Positions 11,340-23,067 of a stretch of DNA of 64,000 nt are shown here, one piece after another (position 1 is the first letter of the stretch; every line of letters begins with the position of its first letter). The stretch lies in assembly GCA_917880885.1 (NCBI GenBank), contig OU862908.1, positions 11,891,501 through 11,955,500 of the forward strand. Reading direction: 5' to 3'. Made by a program: the position numbers and the translations under genes. A model generated the notes under the pieces. The model had not been told where the DNA came from, searched no databases, and saw only the letters and a list, made by a program, of their open reading frames with translations. The stretch is from Limnephilus marmoratus (taxonomy: Eukaryota > Arthropoda > Insecta > Trichoptera > Limnephilidae).

Positions 11340-12385
11340 GAGATAAATGAAAGCAAAGACAAAATCAGAGATAAACATAAGAAAATAGAAGTGACAAGTT
11401 TTAAGTTTTAGCCAATAGTCAAAATACATAGTTTCAAAATATCGTCAATTGTTTAGCGAATGTCTAAAATCACTTAGGCTTATACCAAAGAAGTCAAAGT
11501 TGAGCTGACCAGGTTAGGCTCAAATTTAAATTGATCAGACTGCACATTCTGGACAGATTTGAATAATATCTATCGTTAGTCAAGTGTTAACGTTGAGGGA
11601 AAGTAGTTCATTATTTTCGAGTCTACGAGAAGGCAGATTGACGGGAATGAGTTGTAATGATATAGGTGAATCAATAACACAATCGATAATTTTGGAGAAA
11701 TAAATGAGATCATTTTTTTCCAACGGTCTTTGAAAGAAGTAAGGCTTATAGTTAATTTAATTTCATAATTATCATGGCTTAACACGTAAATAATATTTTA
11801 ATATGAATTAAATGTATCACTAACCAATTGGGACAGGATGATAGATGGGGCCTGCTCTGAAGGCATAGTTTGGGCTGTGGAAAACAATCACAGATTCCTC
11901 TGATTTCTGTTTAAGTTCTCTTTCTTTAGTTAGTTATTAGGATTCACCAAGAGAAAAATTAAGTCAGGTCTATTTGTTTGGTTTTCGGAACAACTCATAT
12001 AGGGCTCATAGAAATCGTTGTGTCTCCCTTACTATCATGGTTAGAAATGTGATCTAAACGGTGTTGGAAAGAGAAAATATCACGTTTTATATTCAAATTA
12101 CGTTCGTGGAATACTTAAAATGTACTTCTTTATGAATCCAAAGTTTCCGACTGCAATTTGCAAAAAAAAAAAAAAAATTTGGAATTTTTTTAATTAATTA
12201 TTTTTACATGAAACGATAAAAAAGTGAGATGACAATAACGTTTATAATACATTAACCTTAATATGTACGTGTTTTTATTTTTCTTCGTTATCAGTAATTG
12301 TAGTTAGAAAAAAGTAAGGTGAGCCATTTTTAAAACTTTTTAACGTTTGTGTGCAAAATTTTTATATTTAAAAACTTACATGTTT
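11340..12385. other. AT-rich intronic sequence, nothing recognised
   Basis: No coding frame or repeat of note was seen except an A-run at 12162-12176. Confidence 0.35.
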
Positions 12386-12386
12386 A

Positions 12387-12655
12387 CTAGCTGGTTCCCG
12401 GCATGCGTTGCACATTCAAAGTAATACATTGTTTCATCCTGAATCACTTATCCCGTGCGGCCCGGTTCCCCTCCCGCCGCCCTCTTCCTAGCTAGCTTCA
12501 TGAATTATCGCCTATAGGTTATTCTGATGTACGAGCTATATTTCTGTAGTTTCATTAAAATCCTTTCAGTAGTTTTTGCGTGAAAGAGTAAAAAACACAC
12601 TTACACCCATACAAACTTTCGCGTTTATAACATTAGTAAGATTTCGAATTATAAA
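12387..12655 (-). mobile_element. Helitron-like non-autonomous element
   Basis: The plus strand starts ACTAGCTGGTTCCCGGCATG. On the minus strand this is a CTAG terminus followed by T, as at the ends near 5002, 37238 and 46146. The body contains the common insect block ATCCTTTCAGTAGTTTTTGC (12560-12579) and ends near TTATAACATTAGTAAGATT. It is non-coding. The 5' boundary is approximate. Confidence 0.5.
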
Positions 12656-12659
12656 ATTT

Positions 12660-14090
12660 GAAAGCGTATTTCATCACTTTTCTAAAATAGTTTTAAATTT
12701 TTGGATACATTTAATTAATTCGGATATTATTGCGAAACGGAAACATTTTGACCCTCTGACAAAATGCGGTCGAAACTTGGGGTTTAAAAATATAGATTGA
12801 ATAGATGATATACTTTTCCCTTTAATATTATTAAGTCCAGTAGATATTAAGCCCAACAATGCATAGTTATATGCAGTTCTACTTCTGGCTAGTACCAAGT
12901 GCGAAGTACCAAGGATAGTTCGCGCTAAGCTTTATCGCTTGTTGTCTGTCTTCCTGAAAGTTTGCTGCGGTAAAGTAGTCTGAAGACTTTGTCGGGAAGA
13001 CGGTGGCGGGTGGTAAGTGCGGTTGGATTGTGTCTTGTGTCATTAGCCAAATAGATACTAAGCCTTCAGTTGAGGAATCCTTCAACGCATACACTGTACA
13101 CTGTGCACACACGAGAAGCGCTTGTGCTTGTTCAACAAACTTAAAGTTGAATAAATGTCGATCTAGGAAGCGCGGTTTCGTCGCAACTTTCGTTGTGTTC
13201 GATACGTGCAGAATATATCCATCATGGTGCAAAAAATATTTAAAGATTTAAAACTTAACCTCAAATAAAATGCGGTTTAATATTATTAAAGTATAAATTA
13301 AATCCAGAAAGGACTTGTGCTATATTTGGGAACGCTGTGTGGAGGGTCATTTTGAGGAAAGCAAGAAGTGCACCTGGGTCTTGAAGAGACAAATGTTGCC
13401 TTGAAGAGACGTTGTTGATCACAGGAACGACGAGTAAAAATGACTCGCTCTCACAACCGTGTACGAATGTTGGGCGCGTGTTTTACGTGTTTCCCGGCTG
13501 TGAAATATTAGTAGAACAAGGACATTTTTAATGTTGTTTTTTTTAATTTTTTAAAATAAATAATTTATAAACGAAAAAATGATCCCAATTAAACGCTGAT
13601 TAATAAAGTAAGGGAAATTATGTGTTCCCCAGTCGTTAGTGTGTTTTCAAAACCTAAACAGTATTACGCAGTATTAAACAATTAAGGAAATATTAATATT
13701 TAGTATGGGGAAAACAAATTTAGAAGTACCCCCCAAAATAGAGTGTCTGTCTCGATAGAAAAAGCATTAAGAGTAAATTAAATATTATAAATAACCAAAC
13801 ATTTTTTAAAAATAGCCATCTTTTAAAATTTATTTTCTTATTAATACTTACAATTATTTATAATTATTGATTTTTTGATTTAGACTAATTTTTTAAATTA
13901 TTTGTTCTAAAAAGTTTTTTTATTATCTAAATGCAATTTTATTTTTCCTTAAATAATTTTTATATTTAATTTTGTATAACTATTTTTATGATTTGTAAGT
14001 AATTAATCACCTCTACTTTTTAATATTTTGTCTATGTTATAGTTTATTCTAATTTGTCTATACTTGTTTGACATTTATTTTTCTTTATAT
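12660..14090. other. intronic sequence with one family A fragment
   Basis: No gene was found. About 30 bases at 13329-13360 (GCTGTGTGGAGGGTC, then a GAGGAAAGCAAG segment) match the hairpin side of family A. 13780-14090 is very AT-rich and precedes the hammerhead-like motif. Confidence 0.4.
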
Positions 14091-14094
14091 TAAC

Positions 14095-14137
14095 ATATCC
14101 TGATGAAGATAACATTGTTATCGAAACATGTAGATAT
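14095..14137 (+). ncRNA. hammerhead-ribozyme-like motif, family H1
   Basis: Read in order: stem I strand ATATC (14095-14099); core CTGATGA (14100-14106); one extra A (14107); stem II GATAAC/GTTATC (14108-14113 with 14117-14122, six perfect pairs, 3-base loop); GAAA (14123-14126); mini stem III C-AT-G; putative cleavage triplet GTA (14130-14132); stem I partner GATAT (14133-14137). The ACATGT around stem III is self-complementary, as needed for dimeric minimal hammerheads known from Penelope-like elements. The extra base before stem II departs from the consensus. The 3' flank resembles the 60.3-60.5-kb copies. Activity is not shown. Confidence 0.55.
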
Positions 14138-15113
14138 TGTTTATAATATAGTGGTTTATACAAAGTGATCTGTTATTCATTTTATTATTAAATTTAATTT
14201 AAGTTAATTATTTTTTAAAAATTAAATGGAGTTCCACGAATTAAACACAAAAACAATTAATAATGACAGTCAGCCCAAACATCTGTGCCAAAGATTGCAA
14301 TCCGGAGTCAATCAAAAGGACCGCTCGATTCTGCCCGTTTAATACATTGATCGTTTTGCTACAGTAAGGCATTCAGTCGGTCTGTCAATATATTTAAGTC
14401 CAAATATGGTCGAAGTGATGACTGATGATACGCAGATAAAGGCAATTCCAAAGGTACAACCATAGGTTATCGTGATGCCCTAATACATTAACTGGTCGAC
14501 TCATCTCCTGACCTGTGGTCGAGAATTAAGGTTTTCACTCCGAATCTTGTATCAAATGTAAATACCTTGAATCGTATAATGAACTAGCCCTTTTCCATGG
14601 ATTAATGATAGGGGTGGTTCGGCCGAATAGAACACGACCCTTAAACGATTCGCTTCCACTAATCACAGCCTGTGTTCTTAATATGTTGAAGGACGCATCT
14701 TTACAAAATAGTTATTATTATATATGCATGTCAGAGTTCTTGTCGAAATCAATGAATATGTGATATCAAGACATAAAAATATAAATTGTAATCAAATAGA
14801 TGCCTTATTACATCTTTGGGTTCATGATTTTTTTGTGGAAAACTAATGCCTATTAAACATATATTATGCCATCTTTCGGAAAGGAAAGAGTGAACCCGTG
14901 TAATGATAAGACCTACGTGGTTTATTGAAGAAAAATATAATATTAATATATCTCAACGAAACATTAGTTAACTCTTACTTGCACTGAATTGATGTTTTCG
15001 ATTCGCATTTTTCGACATTCGTTAAGCATTGATTTTTTTAAGGAAAACACGATGCAGATTCGTATTAACAGAACGAGACACAGAAAAAAAGATTCCCTTT
15101 TGAACAGTTACCT

Positions 15114-15290
15114 TTTGATGTGAAAACTTCTTTAGCACCTTTGTGATTTGAAACTCGATGAAACGAAAAATAGCAACACCAAAAAGAGACAAACACATAG
15201 TTTTATAGGATTTAACCTGTGCGAGAATGAGTTATATTAATCGGTCTCCTCTTTGTGCGGTGCTTTGCAGCCTCCCCATACTTATTTACT
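15114..15290 (+). repeat. family C repeat, copy 1 of a direct pair
   Basis: It contains GATGTGAAAACTTCTTTAGC, GAAACTCGATGAAACGAAAA, AAAGAGACAAACACATA, and the end TCCTCTTTGTGCGGTGCTT followed by GCAGCCTCCCCA. The same blocks recur at 15380-15565 and in inverted orientation at 54503-54690. No coding capacity. Confidence 0.8.
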
Positions 15291-15379
15291 TTAGTTTTTT
15301 GAAGGTTTCACTTCTACCTTGTGTGAACTGCATACTCTGATTTTTTTTATTGTAATATAAATAAAGACTCATTCTAATG

Positions 15380-15567
15380 CTTTTTGAAGTGAAAACTTCT
15401 TTAGAAAAGTTGTGACTTGAAACTCGATGAAACGAAAAATAACGAAAAGAGACAAACACATACATCTACAAGAGAATGAGATAGACTAATCGGACTCCTC
15501 TTTGTGCGGTGCTTCGTAGCCAACCTGTCTCCTCTTTGTATGATACTTCGTAGCCTCCCCACTCTTA
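15380..15567 (+). repeat. family C repeat, copy 2 of a direct pair
   Basis: The copy begins TTTTTGAAGTGAAAACTTCT and shares all blocks of the copy at 15114-15290. Its end segment is duplicated: TCTCCTCTTTGT followed by CTTCGTAGCC occurs twice (15495-15520 and 15529-15555). It lies about 200 bases from the PTB exon donor, on the strand opposite the gene. Confidence 0.8.
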
Positions 15568-15782
15568 CTGCACATTAATATTTTTCTTCTTCACTTATAA
15601 AATATTATCTTGGTGGTAATAATCTTCAAAAATTATTCCAATAAATTGAACAAAGTATTATGTTGCCAGTTATGCACCGATGCCTAAGGGATCAACGATG
15701 ATAGTTCTTTGAAGAATCATCCATTGAAATACGCTTAGAAAAAACAACCACCATTAAACGAAAAAAAGGTAATGTGACTTAC

Positions 15783-16023
15783 TGTTTTTGGTGAAGGTGA
15801 CGATCTTGAGCACCTTCCCGTAGCGCTGGAAGATGGTGTGCAGCACATCCAGCACGATGGGGTAGAGCATGTGCTCGACGATGACTCGCAGCACGGTGTT
15901 GGGCCCGCCCTGGATGTCTGCGGGGGCGGCGCCGTTGGTGGCCAGCGCCCCGGCGGCCCCGGGCGTCGCGGCGCCCGCTCCCAGCGCCTGGGCAGCCTGC
16001 AGTGCCGCCTGCGCCGAAGCGGA
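15783..16023 (-). CDS. heph: PTB/hephaestus internal exon: linker and first half of RRM2
   Basis: This is an internal coding exon of the polypyrimidine tract-binding protein, a nuclear RNA-binding regulator of splicing. On the minus strand a pyrimidine-rich acceptor ending TTGCAG precedes the exon and a GTAAGT donor follows it. It gives 80 codons plus one base. The first ~45 residues are an Ala/Gly-rich linker beginning [14 protein letters not shown], matching the linker after PTB RRM1. Then comes the start of RRM2: beta1 with [17 protein letters not shown], helix 1 with the FQRYGKV turn, and beta2 [10 protein letters not shown]. Mammalian PTB has LRIIVENLFYPVTLDVL at the same place. The exon ends after one base of the next codon, fitting the conserved N-N-Q-F continuation. 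It is far more GC-rich than its surroundings. The rest of RRM2 lies outside the window. The family assignment is firm; the symbol follows the Drosophila orthologue. Confidence 0.95.
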
Positions 16024-16029
16024 CTGCAA

Positions 16030-16690
16030 CAGTAATGCGTTATTCTTATTGGGATAATGATATCTAAAGATATCGACACGGTACACAACACACAACATAA
16101 CATAATAAAACAAGAGTGGTATTAAGATATTTGAACAAGTACGTAAATTATTACATCGTACAAATGTACATTATAGTATTTGTAACTGTAAAAAAAGAAT
16201 AAAAAATAACGAATGTATTGTAAGTGTGTGGGGATGCGATCTGACAGAAAGAGGAATGGAGCGCTATAGACGATGCCCGCAAATAAAAACAAACAAAAAC
16301 ACATCAACCACTCATTTTCTCAATTCAATGTATTGCATTAAAGTAAATGACATATTCATTGTTTGATCTCTTAAAAGTTAAATGTAAAGTGAAAAAAGTA
16401 ATATATTTTTTATCCTAAAGTAGGAAAATGACATAAGAAAATTATTATTAATTTCGAAGAGCAATTGAATGTACGATATTTTTTGTCAGTCCGTCTTTAG
16501 CCAATACAAATAAGCTCGATGGTTTACCCACACGAGAACATGATGCCGAAAGAAATATCAAAATGACGCGATGCTTCTCGTGAATGTCTTGCGCATGTGT
16601 GGATGAAAGTTTGATGAAGCGGATCTGTCATTCAACAACATAAATAATTTCGTTCTGTTTGAAATATGAACGACGGTTAAATTTGTTCAA
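16030..16690. other. intronic sequence upstream of the RRM2 acceptor
   Basis: This is the 3'-most part of the 28.8-kb intron on the gene's sense strand. Apart from a short CT-rich stretch it shows no recognisable feature. Reading frames overlapping the exon extend here only by chance. Confidence 0.35.
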
Positions 16691-16699
16691 ACAAAAATA

Positions 16700-16992
16700 C
16701 TAAAATCGCGATTAAGAAATGGGAGGGTAGGAGGGTGAAAAATTGGGGTTATAGGTATTTTTTGATGCCAAATAAAAAAAGGACAAAAAATTTTTTTGTC
16801 AATAAAATTGATTTCTTTTTCTGGATAGGCCTATACACCCTAATCACCTAGCGATATGAATATTACTTTAAAACCTATTCTCATACCTACCAAATATACA
16901 AACAAAATTTCATAAAAATCGGTCAAGCCGTTTAGGAGGAGTGCGACCACAAACACCGTGACACAAGATTTTTATATATACAGAAGATAGAT
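16700..16992 (+). mobile_element. RTE-type or SINE 3' end fragment
   Basis: The sequence has AATCGGTCAAGCCGTTTAGG followed by AGGAGTGCG...ACAAAC and a TTTTTATATATACAGAAGAT terminus. This block is characteristic of the 3' region of abundant insect non-LTR elements and their SINE partners. No protein is encoded. Left boundary is approximate. Confidence 0.55.
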
Positions 16993-17030
16993 TGAAATTT
17001 GGAAACACTATGTAATATAGACTTGTATAC

Positions 17031-17404
17031 AGGGTGTCCGGGGGTAAAGTGCATTAACTTCGGGAGGTGATTCTACATGATAGTACAAGTAAAAAAGATA
17101 AATAATTTTTTTCGAAATTCCAACTTTTAGGGGTGGTTTGGGGTAAAAAGAGAAAATTAGTCCGGCGTGTACGGCCAGATTTATTACTTTCCGCTGTTAC
17201 GGTACGGGCCCAATCACAATCGAGTCGGGCGCCCGGTAGGCTCTCAGCAAGTAAGATCATACCTGACACAAAGGATTTTTAGTAGGTACGTCTTTTTGTT
17301 AGGGAAAAAAATGATGTAATTTCGGAAAAGTTGATCTTTTTTACTCCTACCATCATGTAGAATCACCTCCCGAAGTTAATGCACTTTACCGCCGGACACC
17401 CTGT
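17031..17404. mobile_element. ~375-bp non-autonomous DNA transposon with 55-bp inverted termini
   Basis: The left end CAGGGTGTCCGGGGGTAAAG with GTGCATTAACTTCGGGAGGT and GATTCTACATGAT is repeated in inverted orientation at the right, ending CACTTTACCGCCGGACACCC and TG. The arms differ at only a few positions. Flanks TGTATA and TGTAAA may be remnants of a short target duplication. The minus-strand frame in the middle has no transposase motif, so it is a MITE-like element. Confidence 0.8.
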
Positions 17405-17409
17405 GTAAA

Positions 17410-18285
17410 TACGTGCAGCTCACGAAAAACGTCAATACCTGAAGGAAATAAGTATGAAGATGTCGAATAAACACTGATTCACCTATGCTTCCAATGTAAC
17501 GAAAGAAAGTTCAGATATCTGGGACCCATTTTATGGAATCAGAGGACATTACCAATTTTCCAATTTTACTTTATGGAATATTTGCGGTTACTTTATTTGT
17601 TAAAGGAATTTTATAAAAGATTACTCAAGCCACAAAAAAAATAATCACCAATTTTTTTACAATTTCCAAAAGGCTTTTAAAAAGCAAACAGATTAGGTAT
17701 CAGTCATAAAACATTATTTTAAGTTCTTCTTCAACTGGCTTGCCGAATTAGATGGTCTAGAAAGCCGACAAAGTAAATAAGCTTGCGCACGAATCAAAAT
17801 TAACCGCATTTCATAAAAATATTAACAAAAATACTTAAATAAGACGCTAAAGCCAGCAGGCCTTAGTGAAAAGACGAAAAAATAAAATAACAAAAAGGTC
17901 CCCCGGAAAGCGCAAACGATAAGACAATTTAATTAATCCAGGCAAAACGAATGGAATTCTAAAAAAGATTTTTTTCCGCAGAGCGTCTGCAGAACTTGCT
18001 TTATTATAATGTGGGCACAAAGGATAAATAGTACGAACAATGTTTTGCTTTAATTATCTCTTCTTGAAATCTCAACTGGAATAATAGACGGCGAGTACAA
18101 AAATATGAGAAATTCATTTAAACAGCTTGCGTGTAATTATAATTATGCGCCATTATTTTAGTTGCAGTCGAGCATCGGGCAATGTGTGTTTAAAATGACA
18201 AGTTTTCCACACGAACAAAGTGGAACATTGTTTTAAATCGCTAATCGAATTATATTTAGATTTTATTTTATTTTATTGTTATAAT
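17410..18285. other. intronic sequence, nothing recognised
   Basis: AT-rich, without coding frames or repeats shared with other parts of the window. Confidence 0.35.
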
Positions 18286-18289
18286 TTTA

Positions 18290-19040
18290 CAATTTAAAGA
18301 CCTTACTACTTTCAAAACACTGTATTTCTCATATGTTCGTAGTATCCTTGAATACGCATCTCAGGTGTGGAACCCAGGCTATGCAGTGCACAAAAATAGA
18401 ATTGAAAGCGTTCAAAATAGATTTTCAAGGTACCTCAATTTCCGCTCTTTTCGATCTCATGTTAGTAATGAAGACTCTGCAAAGTTCTTCAAAATACAAA
18501 CGTTAACTTGTCGAAGAAACATAGCAGATTCGGTAATGTTATTTAAAATTACACATAACTTAATCGATTGTCCTGATCTTCTTCAACGCCTCTCATTCTA
18601 TGTTCCAAATCGCAACAGCAGGCAGTCGCTTACCTTTAATCTCCCTCTTTGCAAGACTAACTCCAAACAGAACTCATTTATCTACAGATCCACACACTCA
18701 TTTAACTCAAATTATTACCACATTGACATTTTTAACTCAACTTTACGTGACATAAAACGAAAACTCACCAAGCACCATGACTCAAACTAGAAGGTTCAAT
18801 CCCTATATATATATTCCCGTCCTTTGCCTCTTAATCCTATTCCTATGTTCCTTCTCCCCCTCCCCCTTTTTTATATTTTGTAACTAAAAAATAAAACTTA
18901 CATATCACACTTTATTATTATAAATATCATCAGTGGAAAGTTCATAATTGGCATAATTAACATACTATTATTTTATTATTTTGTAATCTCTGATTTGCTG
19001 TCAACTTTCTCTAAAATAAATAAAATAAAAATAAAATATA
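18290..19040 (+). pseudogene. jockey/CR1-like LINE, RT C-terminus and 3' UTR
   Basis: The frame is open from about 18302 and reads FKTLYFSYVRSILEYASQVW and then HKNRIESVQNRFSRYLNF. This is the block after the catalytic core of many LINE reverse transcriptases (YxxLVRSxLEYAS, VQxRFxR). It continues with LLQRLSFYVPNRNSRQ and an IFNSTLRDIKRKL end before a stop at 18788. The apparent start at 18365 is a GTG inside the domain, not a true start. The 3' UTR carries a C-rich patch at 18846-18869 and ends in an A/T-rich AAATAAATAAAATAAAA tail near 19040. It is 5'-truncated and cannot encode an active enzyme. Confidence 0.85.
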
Positions 19041-19612
19041 AATAATATAAGTTACACTTATATTTAAGGTCATCAATGGTCATGTATACCTTATCAGGAA
19101 GGTGGCGTTTTTGCGCCTGATAAGAAGAGCCACGATTCTTACTTAGGTTGAATGTTATAATATGTTTTGTATAAATTATTTCCTTTTTAGTTTTTTTTAA
19201 TTGTATAATTTTATCTATTTGTTCTGATTGGTTGATGATACAGCGATGATTGTACTGTTATTAAATATCCACATTTAAAGTGACCTGCTTTGTATTTTCA
19301 ATATTTGAATTATACTTATTATAGACGTCTAATTTCATTTGTTTTTACACTAGTCCCATTTGATGGTCTACTTAATTAAATACACTGCAGGAACAAATCA
19401 ATATAAAATAATTAAATACAATTACAACTGTAACAAATAAAAATACAACTGTATAAAAGATATTAGTTTTCAGTAAACCCTGAAAAAGCAAACATTGCTT
19501 AGGAAACGTGATTGTTTTTTAAACAACAAAAGTGGTTAAAAATAAGTTTTGATCATTTTTTAATTAAAAGATATTTGGTCGCTAGACTGGGTATGGACAT
19601 CAAATTATTATT
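19040..19612. other. intronic sequence, nothing recognised
   Basis: AT-rich, no frames of note. GTATACCTTATCAGG near 19084 and a CCTGATAAG nearby form a short inverted match. Confidence 0.3.
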
Positions 19613-19758
19613 ATTTTGGTTCTTCATAAAACGGTTATGCACTAATAACGGTTATGCATCATATAAATATTTTGGTTCTTCATAAAACGGTTATGCACTA
19701 ATAACGGTTATGCATCATATAAATATTTTGGTTCTTCATAAAACGGTTATGCACTAAT
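19613..19758. repeat. perfect 56-bp tandem repeat, 2.6 copies
   Basis: The unit begins ATTTTGGTTCTTCATAAAAC and itself contains two CGGTTATGCA repeats. The copies are identical as far as I can read, which indicates a recent duplication. Confidence 0.9.
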
Positions 19759-19759
19759 A

Positions 19760-21970
19760 TGTGACGGAAAGGATTACAAATTTGAGGAATGAAAGGTTAC
19801 GGGCGGAGTTTTACTATATTGTGACATGCATCAAAAGACAGTTAAAAATGTCGATGATCAATGCAGAAACGTTAAGGCTCTGCGACCGGGCCCGAAAAGA
19901 AGAAGATGGAGAGATACGAAATTACGAATGTTAGAGAAGAGCGCTAACATTTACTGCGACAAAATCGATGCGAAAATTGCGAAAATGTTTAATAAAACAC
20001 GACTCGTTTAAAATAGAACAAAAATCTCGCGGGCATTATCTTAAACAGCATTTAAAGAAACACTGTGAAATTTTTCATACATATAACTTGTAAAATAACT
20101 GAAACAAACGTAATAATAATAATTTTTGGAGCATACTTTGCGATTTTTTTCTATCGTAAGAATTTTATATAATTTGCGTTTCTGCGCGGGCAAAGTCTAG
20201 ATTTATCTTCAAAAATAACATATTTTTTAAGAGCTTTAAAACTTACCGTGTTTAAGTGAAATATGTAATAAATTGGTACAAATCCGAGTTGCGGGCTCTT
20301 AAGCAGTTGCGTCGCTCTGTTGATTGGCACGTTCTGATAGGCAGAAGTCCTCGCTTTCGGAGCATAAAAAATGCATGGGATCTCCAATTAGTACACTAGT
20401 TGGGCACATTGGCACACATATAAGTTTAAAACAACCACATTAAGCAAATTCGAAGCAAATTCAATAAGCTTTTAAATGTTGCCTATATATTATACGAAGT
20501 CTTATTCAAACGGTTCGATATTTGATGAATATCATTCACACAAAGAAGACATGTGGTTGGAAGTGAATTTAAGACGTGAAATTTTGTCGAGTAGCGGATG
20601 TACATTTTGAAGGGTATCGGAAAGACGTTTAAGGAAATGGAAATATTTACGAATTTCTGGCGAAAAAAAAATTATAAACGTTTACCATTGCATCCAAAAA
20701 TACATATATGTAGGATACATGACTTTCAAATCCTTTTCTTATTTATACTAGAGCAGACCACTGAAAAATCACGGGATAAGACAATCAAAATAATTTTCGG
20801 TTAAATATCATATTATATAGCTGTATTCCTACTTTATCGCTTGTCAGAACTATTATTCACGTAAGCAGTTCCAATTTTGAAAATGACACTTAAATTCAAA
20901 GCAAAACAATTTCAAAAAGAAATAACGCACATCACACACAAGCGAAATAATTTTGTTTGATTATTATTACCTATGCATAATTTCGCGAGAATTGCACATA
21001 CATTTTACTAATAGTAACTTATTTTAGACTGTTCACTAATAGCTTACAGAATAGTTGTAATTAGTGATTTGTATTTCTAACTATTTCTTGAACGTTTTCA
21101 ATTACAAGTTCTGGTGGCCTTTGTCCGACTCAGATGTCCAGTTTATGGTACCTAGATGAAATTTAGTCCAAAGCTCTTACAGTTAAACTAACGATTTAAC
21201 AACTTCGTTGTAGTTTTGTTTAGTTAACGTAAAGTTTTATTATTTTACAAAATAAAAGCTTTTCGTTGGTATTTTTCATAAAAAAACGACGCTGAAATAT
21301 GATTACTAGGTACAACGACAAAATTTTAAATTACAATAGATGTAATACACCCTACAAAGAAAACACGTATAAACTCGAATTATACGATCAACGTTATTTT
21401 AATGATACTGATTAAAAAATGTTTCTAATGTCTTTGCTTCGCATTTTCATATGTATAATGCAATGATTATAGATTCAATGTGGAATATTATAATAAACGA
21501 ACAAATACAATGATCAGAATAAAATAATTATTCTTTACACGAAAAGTCGCAGTTATGATAGCATTAGTGATTGTGATAACAGAATGAGCCGCATAAAGAT
21601 AATCTATTTCAGTTAATCCAGTAAAATTTCCCATGAAATACGTATCTTTCTTTGTTGAAAAACTGAAATGAAAAGTGGGGGAAAGTGTCAGGCGACCGAC
21701 ACTAGAATTAAGTTAATATCGATGTATGGACTATCAGTCGTACCTATATCATTTTTGTATGGTGGACTACATGACACTTGACACTTGAAGCAAATCAATA
21801 ACGAACAATGGAAAGAATAAAATACAGAGAAGTAATCGGATTGATTGCGATCCAGGCTGTATTACTGTTACAGTTCCAGTCTAGTTCCGGCGGAAAGGGG
21901 GGTAGGTATCAGGGGAACTGTTTGTGCAGAACAAAACGTTATTAGGGCCCATTAGGCCATTGTTATTTAA
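19760..21970. other. intronic sequence, nothing recognised
   Basis: A 61-codon frame at 19826-20011 and others have no recognisable domain. The sequence is AT-rich throughout. Confidence 0.35.
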
Positions 21971-21972
21971 TG

Positions 21973-22047
21973 GGCCCCGGCCCACTCCGGCCCGCTCCGG
22001 CCCACTCCGTCCCGCTCCGGCCCACTCCGGCCCGCTCCGGCCCACCG
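21973..22047. repeat. GC-rich 10-bp minisatellite
   Basis: About seven units of GGCCCRCTCC occur in an otherwise AT-rich context, bounded by GGGCC runs. It translates as a Pro/Arg-rich repeat in a chance frame, which I do not regard as a gene. Confidence 0.85.
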
Positions 22048-22049
22048 GT

Positions 22050-23065
22050 AGGAGCTTCACTATGAGAATGCCAGGGGATGTTTTATCTTTTGTTCGAATA
22101 TGTTCTTCGCGGGTAATTAAGCGGGTGACAAATATAATTCATACCGTGGCACCCCCTCCGAGAATCCTGACACATAATTAGAGGGACAAGTGGGACATTA
22201 ACCCGAGTTCGCTACTCCCTACTGCTACTCGTATTGGACACGCCGTATATTACATTTTGCGTAATGGCAGACGTATAATCTAGTGTTAAATAAATTACAG
22301 AAAATTATGTATTTTTATTAAATATACATTATGAAATTATACGATCAGCGACACACTTATAAAATTCAACATTTTTATAGGAACATAACGCGTCAGGCGA
22401 CCTTTTATAAAGAAGCGTACATTTATTTAAACCGCATCAAAATCTCAGGGGCTGTGTTAGTGAGGAAGCCCAAAATCTGGAAAATTGTTCCCGAACCGAG
22501 CCATTGATTTTTTTTAAATTTTGTAATCTGATGAAAATTTAAATTTTGATGTTAAAATCATGGCTATTAGGGAGTAAACCTTATGTATTATGATTACGTT
22601 TTGCTCATTCTTACCATACATTAAATAATTGCAAGTATGTGCTTCTACTAATGTATTGATGTTAGTATGTAGCTAATGTATTGCATTCTCAACTGTTTCA
22701 TATTTAAAAAAAATATATATTTTCCTATTCCACTGTTTTTCACCATAAAAATGCTCATTCTGAATTATGCTCAACATTTACATATCACAATATTGGTAGG
22801 TATGTTATATGTTGTTATATGTGTATGCTGTTGCTACGCTAATGCGTTCATGATTATTTCATTTGTTATTGTAACTAATCTGTGGAACTAATCTCCTGCT
22901 GACAAGCTACTTGCAGTAGCTTAGCGGGTAATAAATTCCAATTGTATGCAATTTTTATACAATAATAAAAAATGAAATACGGGTTACTGATATTGGTTTT
23001 TAGAGTTTGTTAGTAAGACGAAGACTATTAGATCAATTAACTTATTTAAAAAAAATCAAAAACCG
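22050..23065. other. intronic sequence, nothing recognised
   Basis: No coding or RNA features. A minor inverted match lies at 22893-22925 (GACAAGCTACTTGCAGTAGCTTAGC). Confidence 0.3.
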
Positions 23066-23067
23066 AA

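Noticed and set aside
15735..16113. Alternative proteins read from other frames over the PTB RRM2 exon, on both strands
   Set aside because: GC-rich exon sequence opens several overlapping frames. Only the PTB frame has splice sites and a conserved domain.
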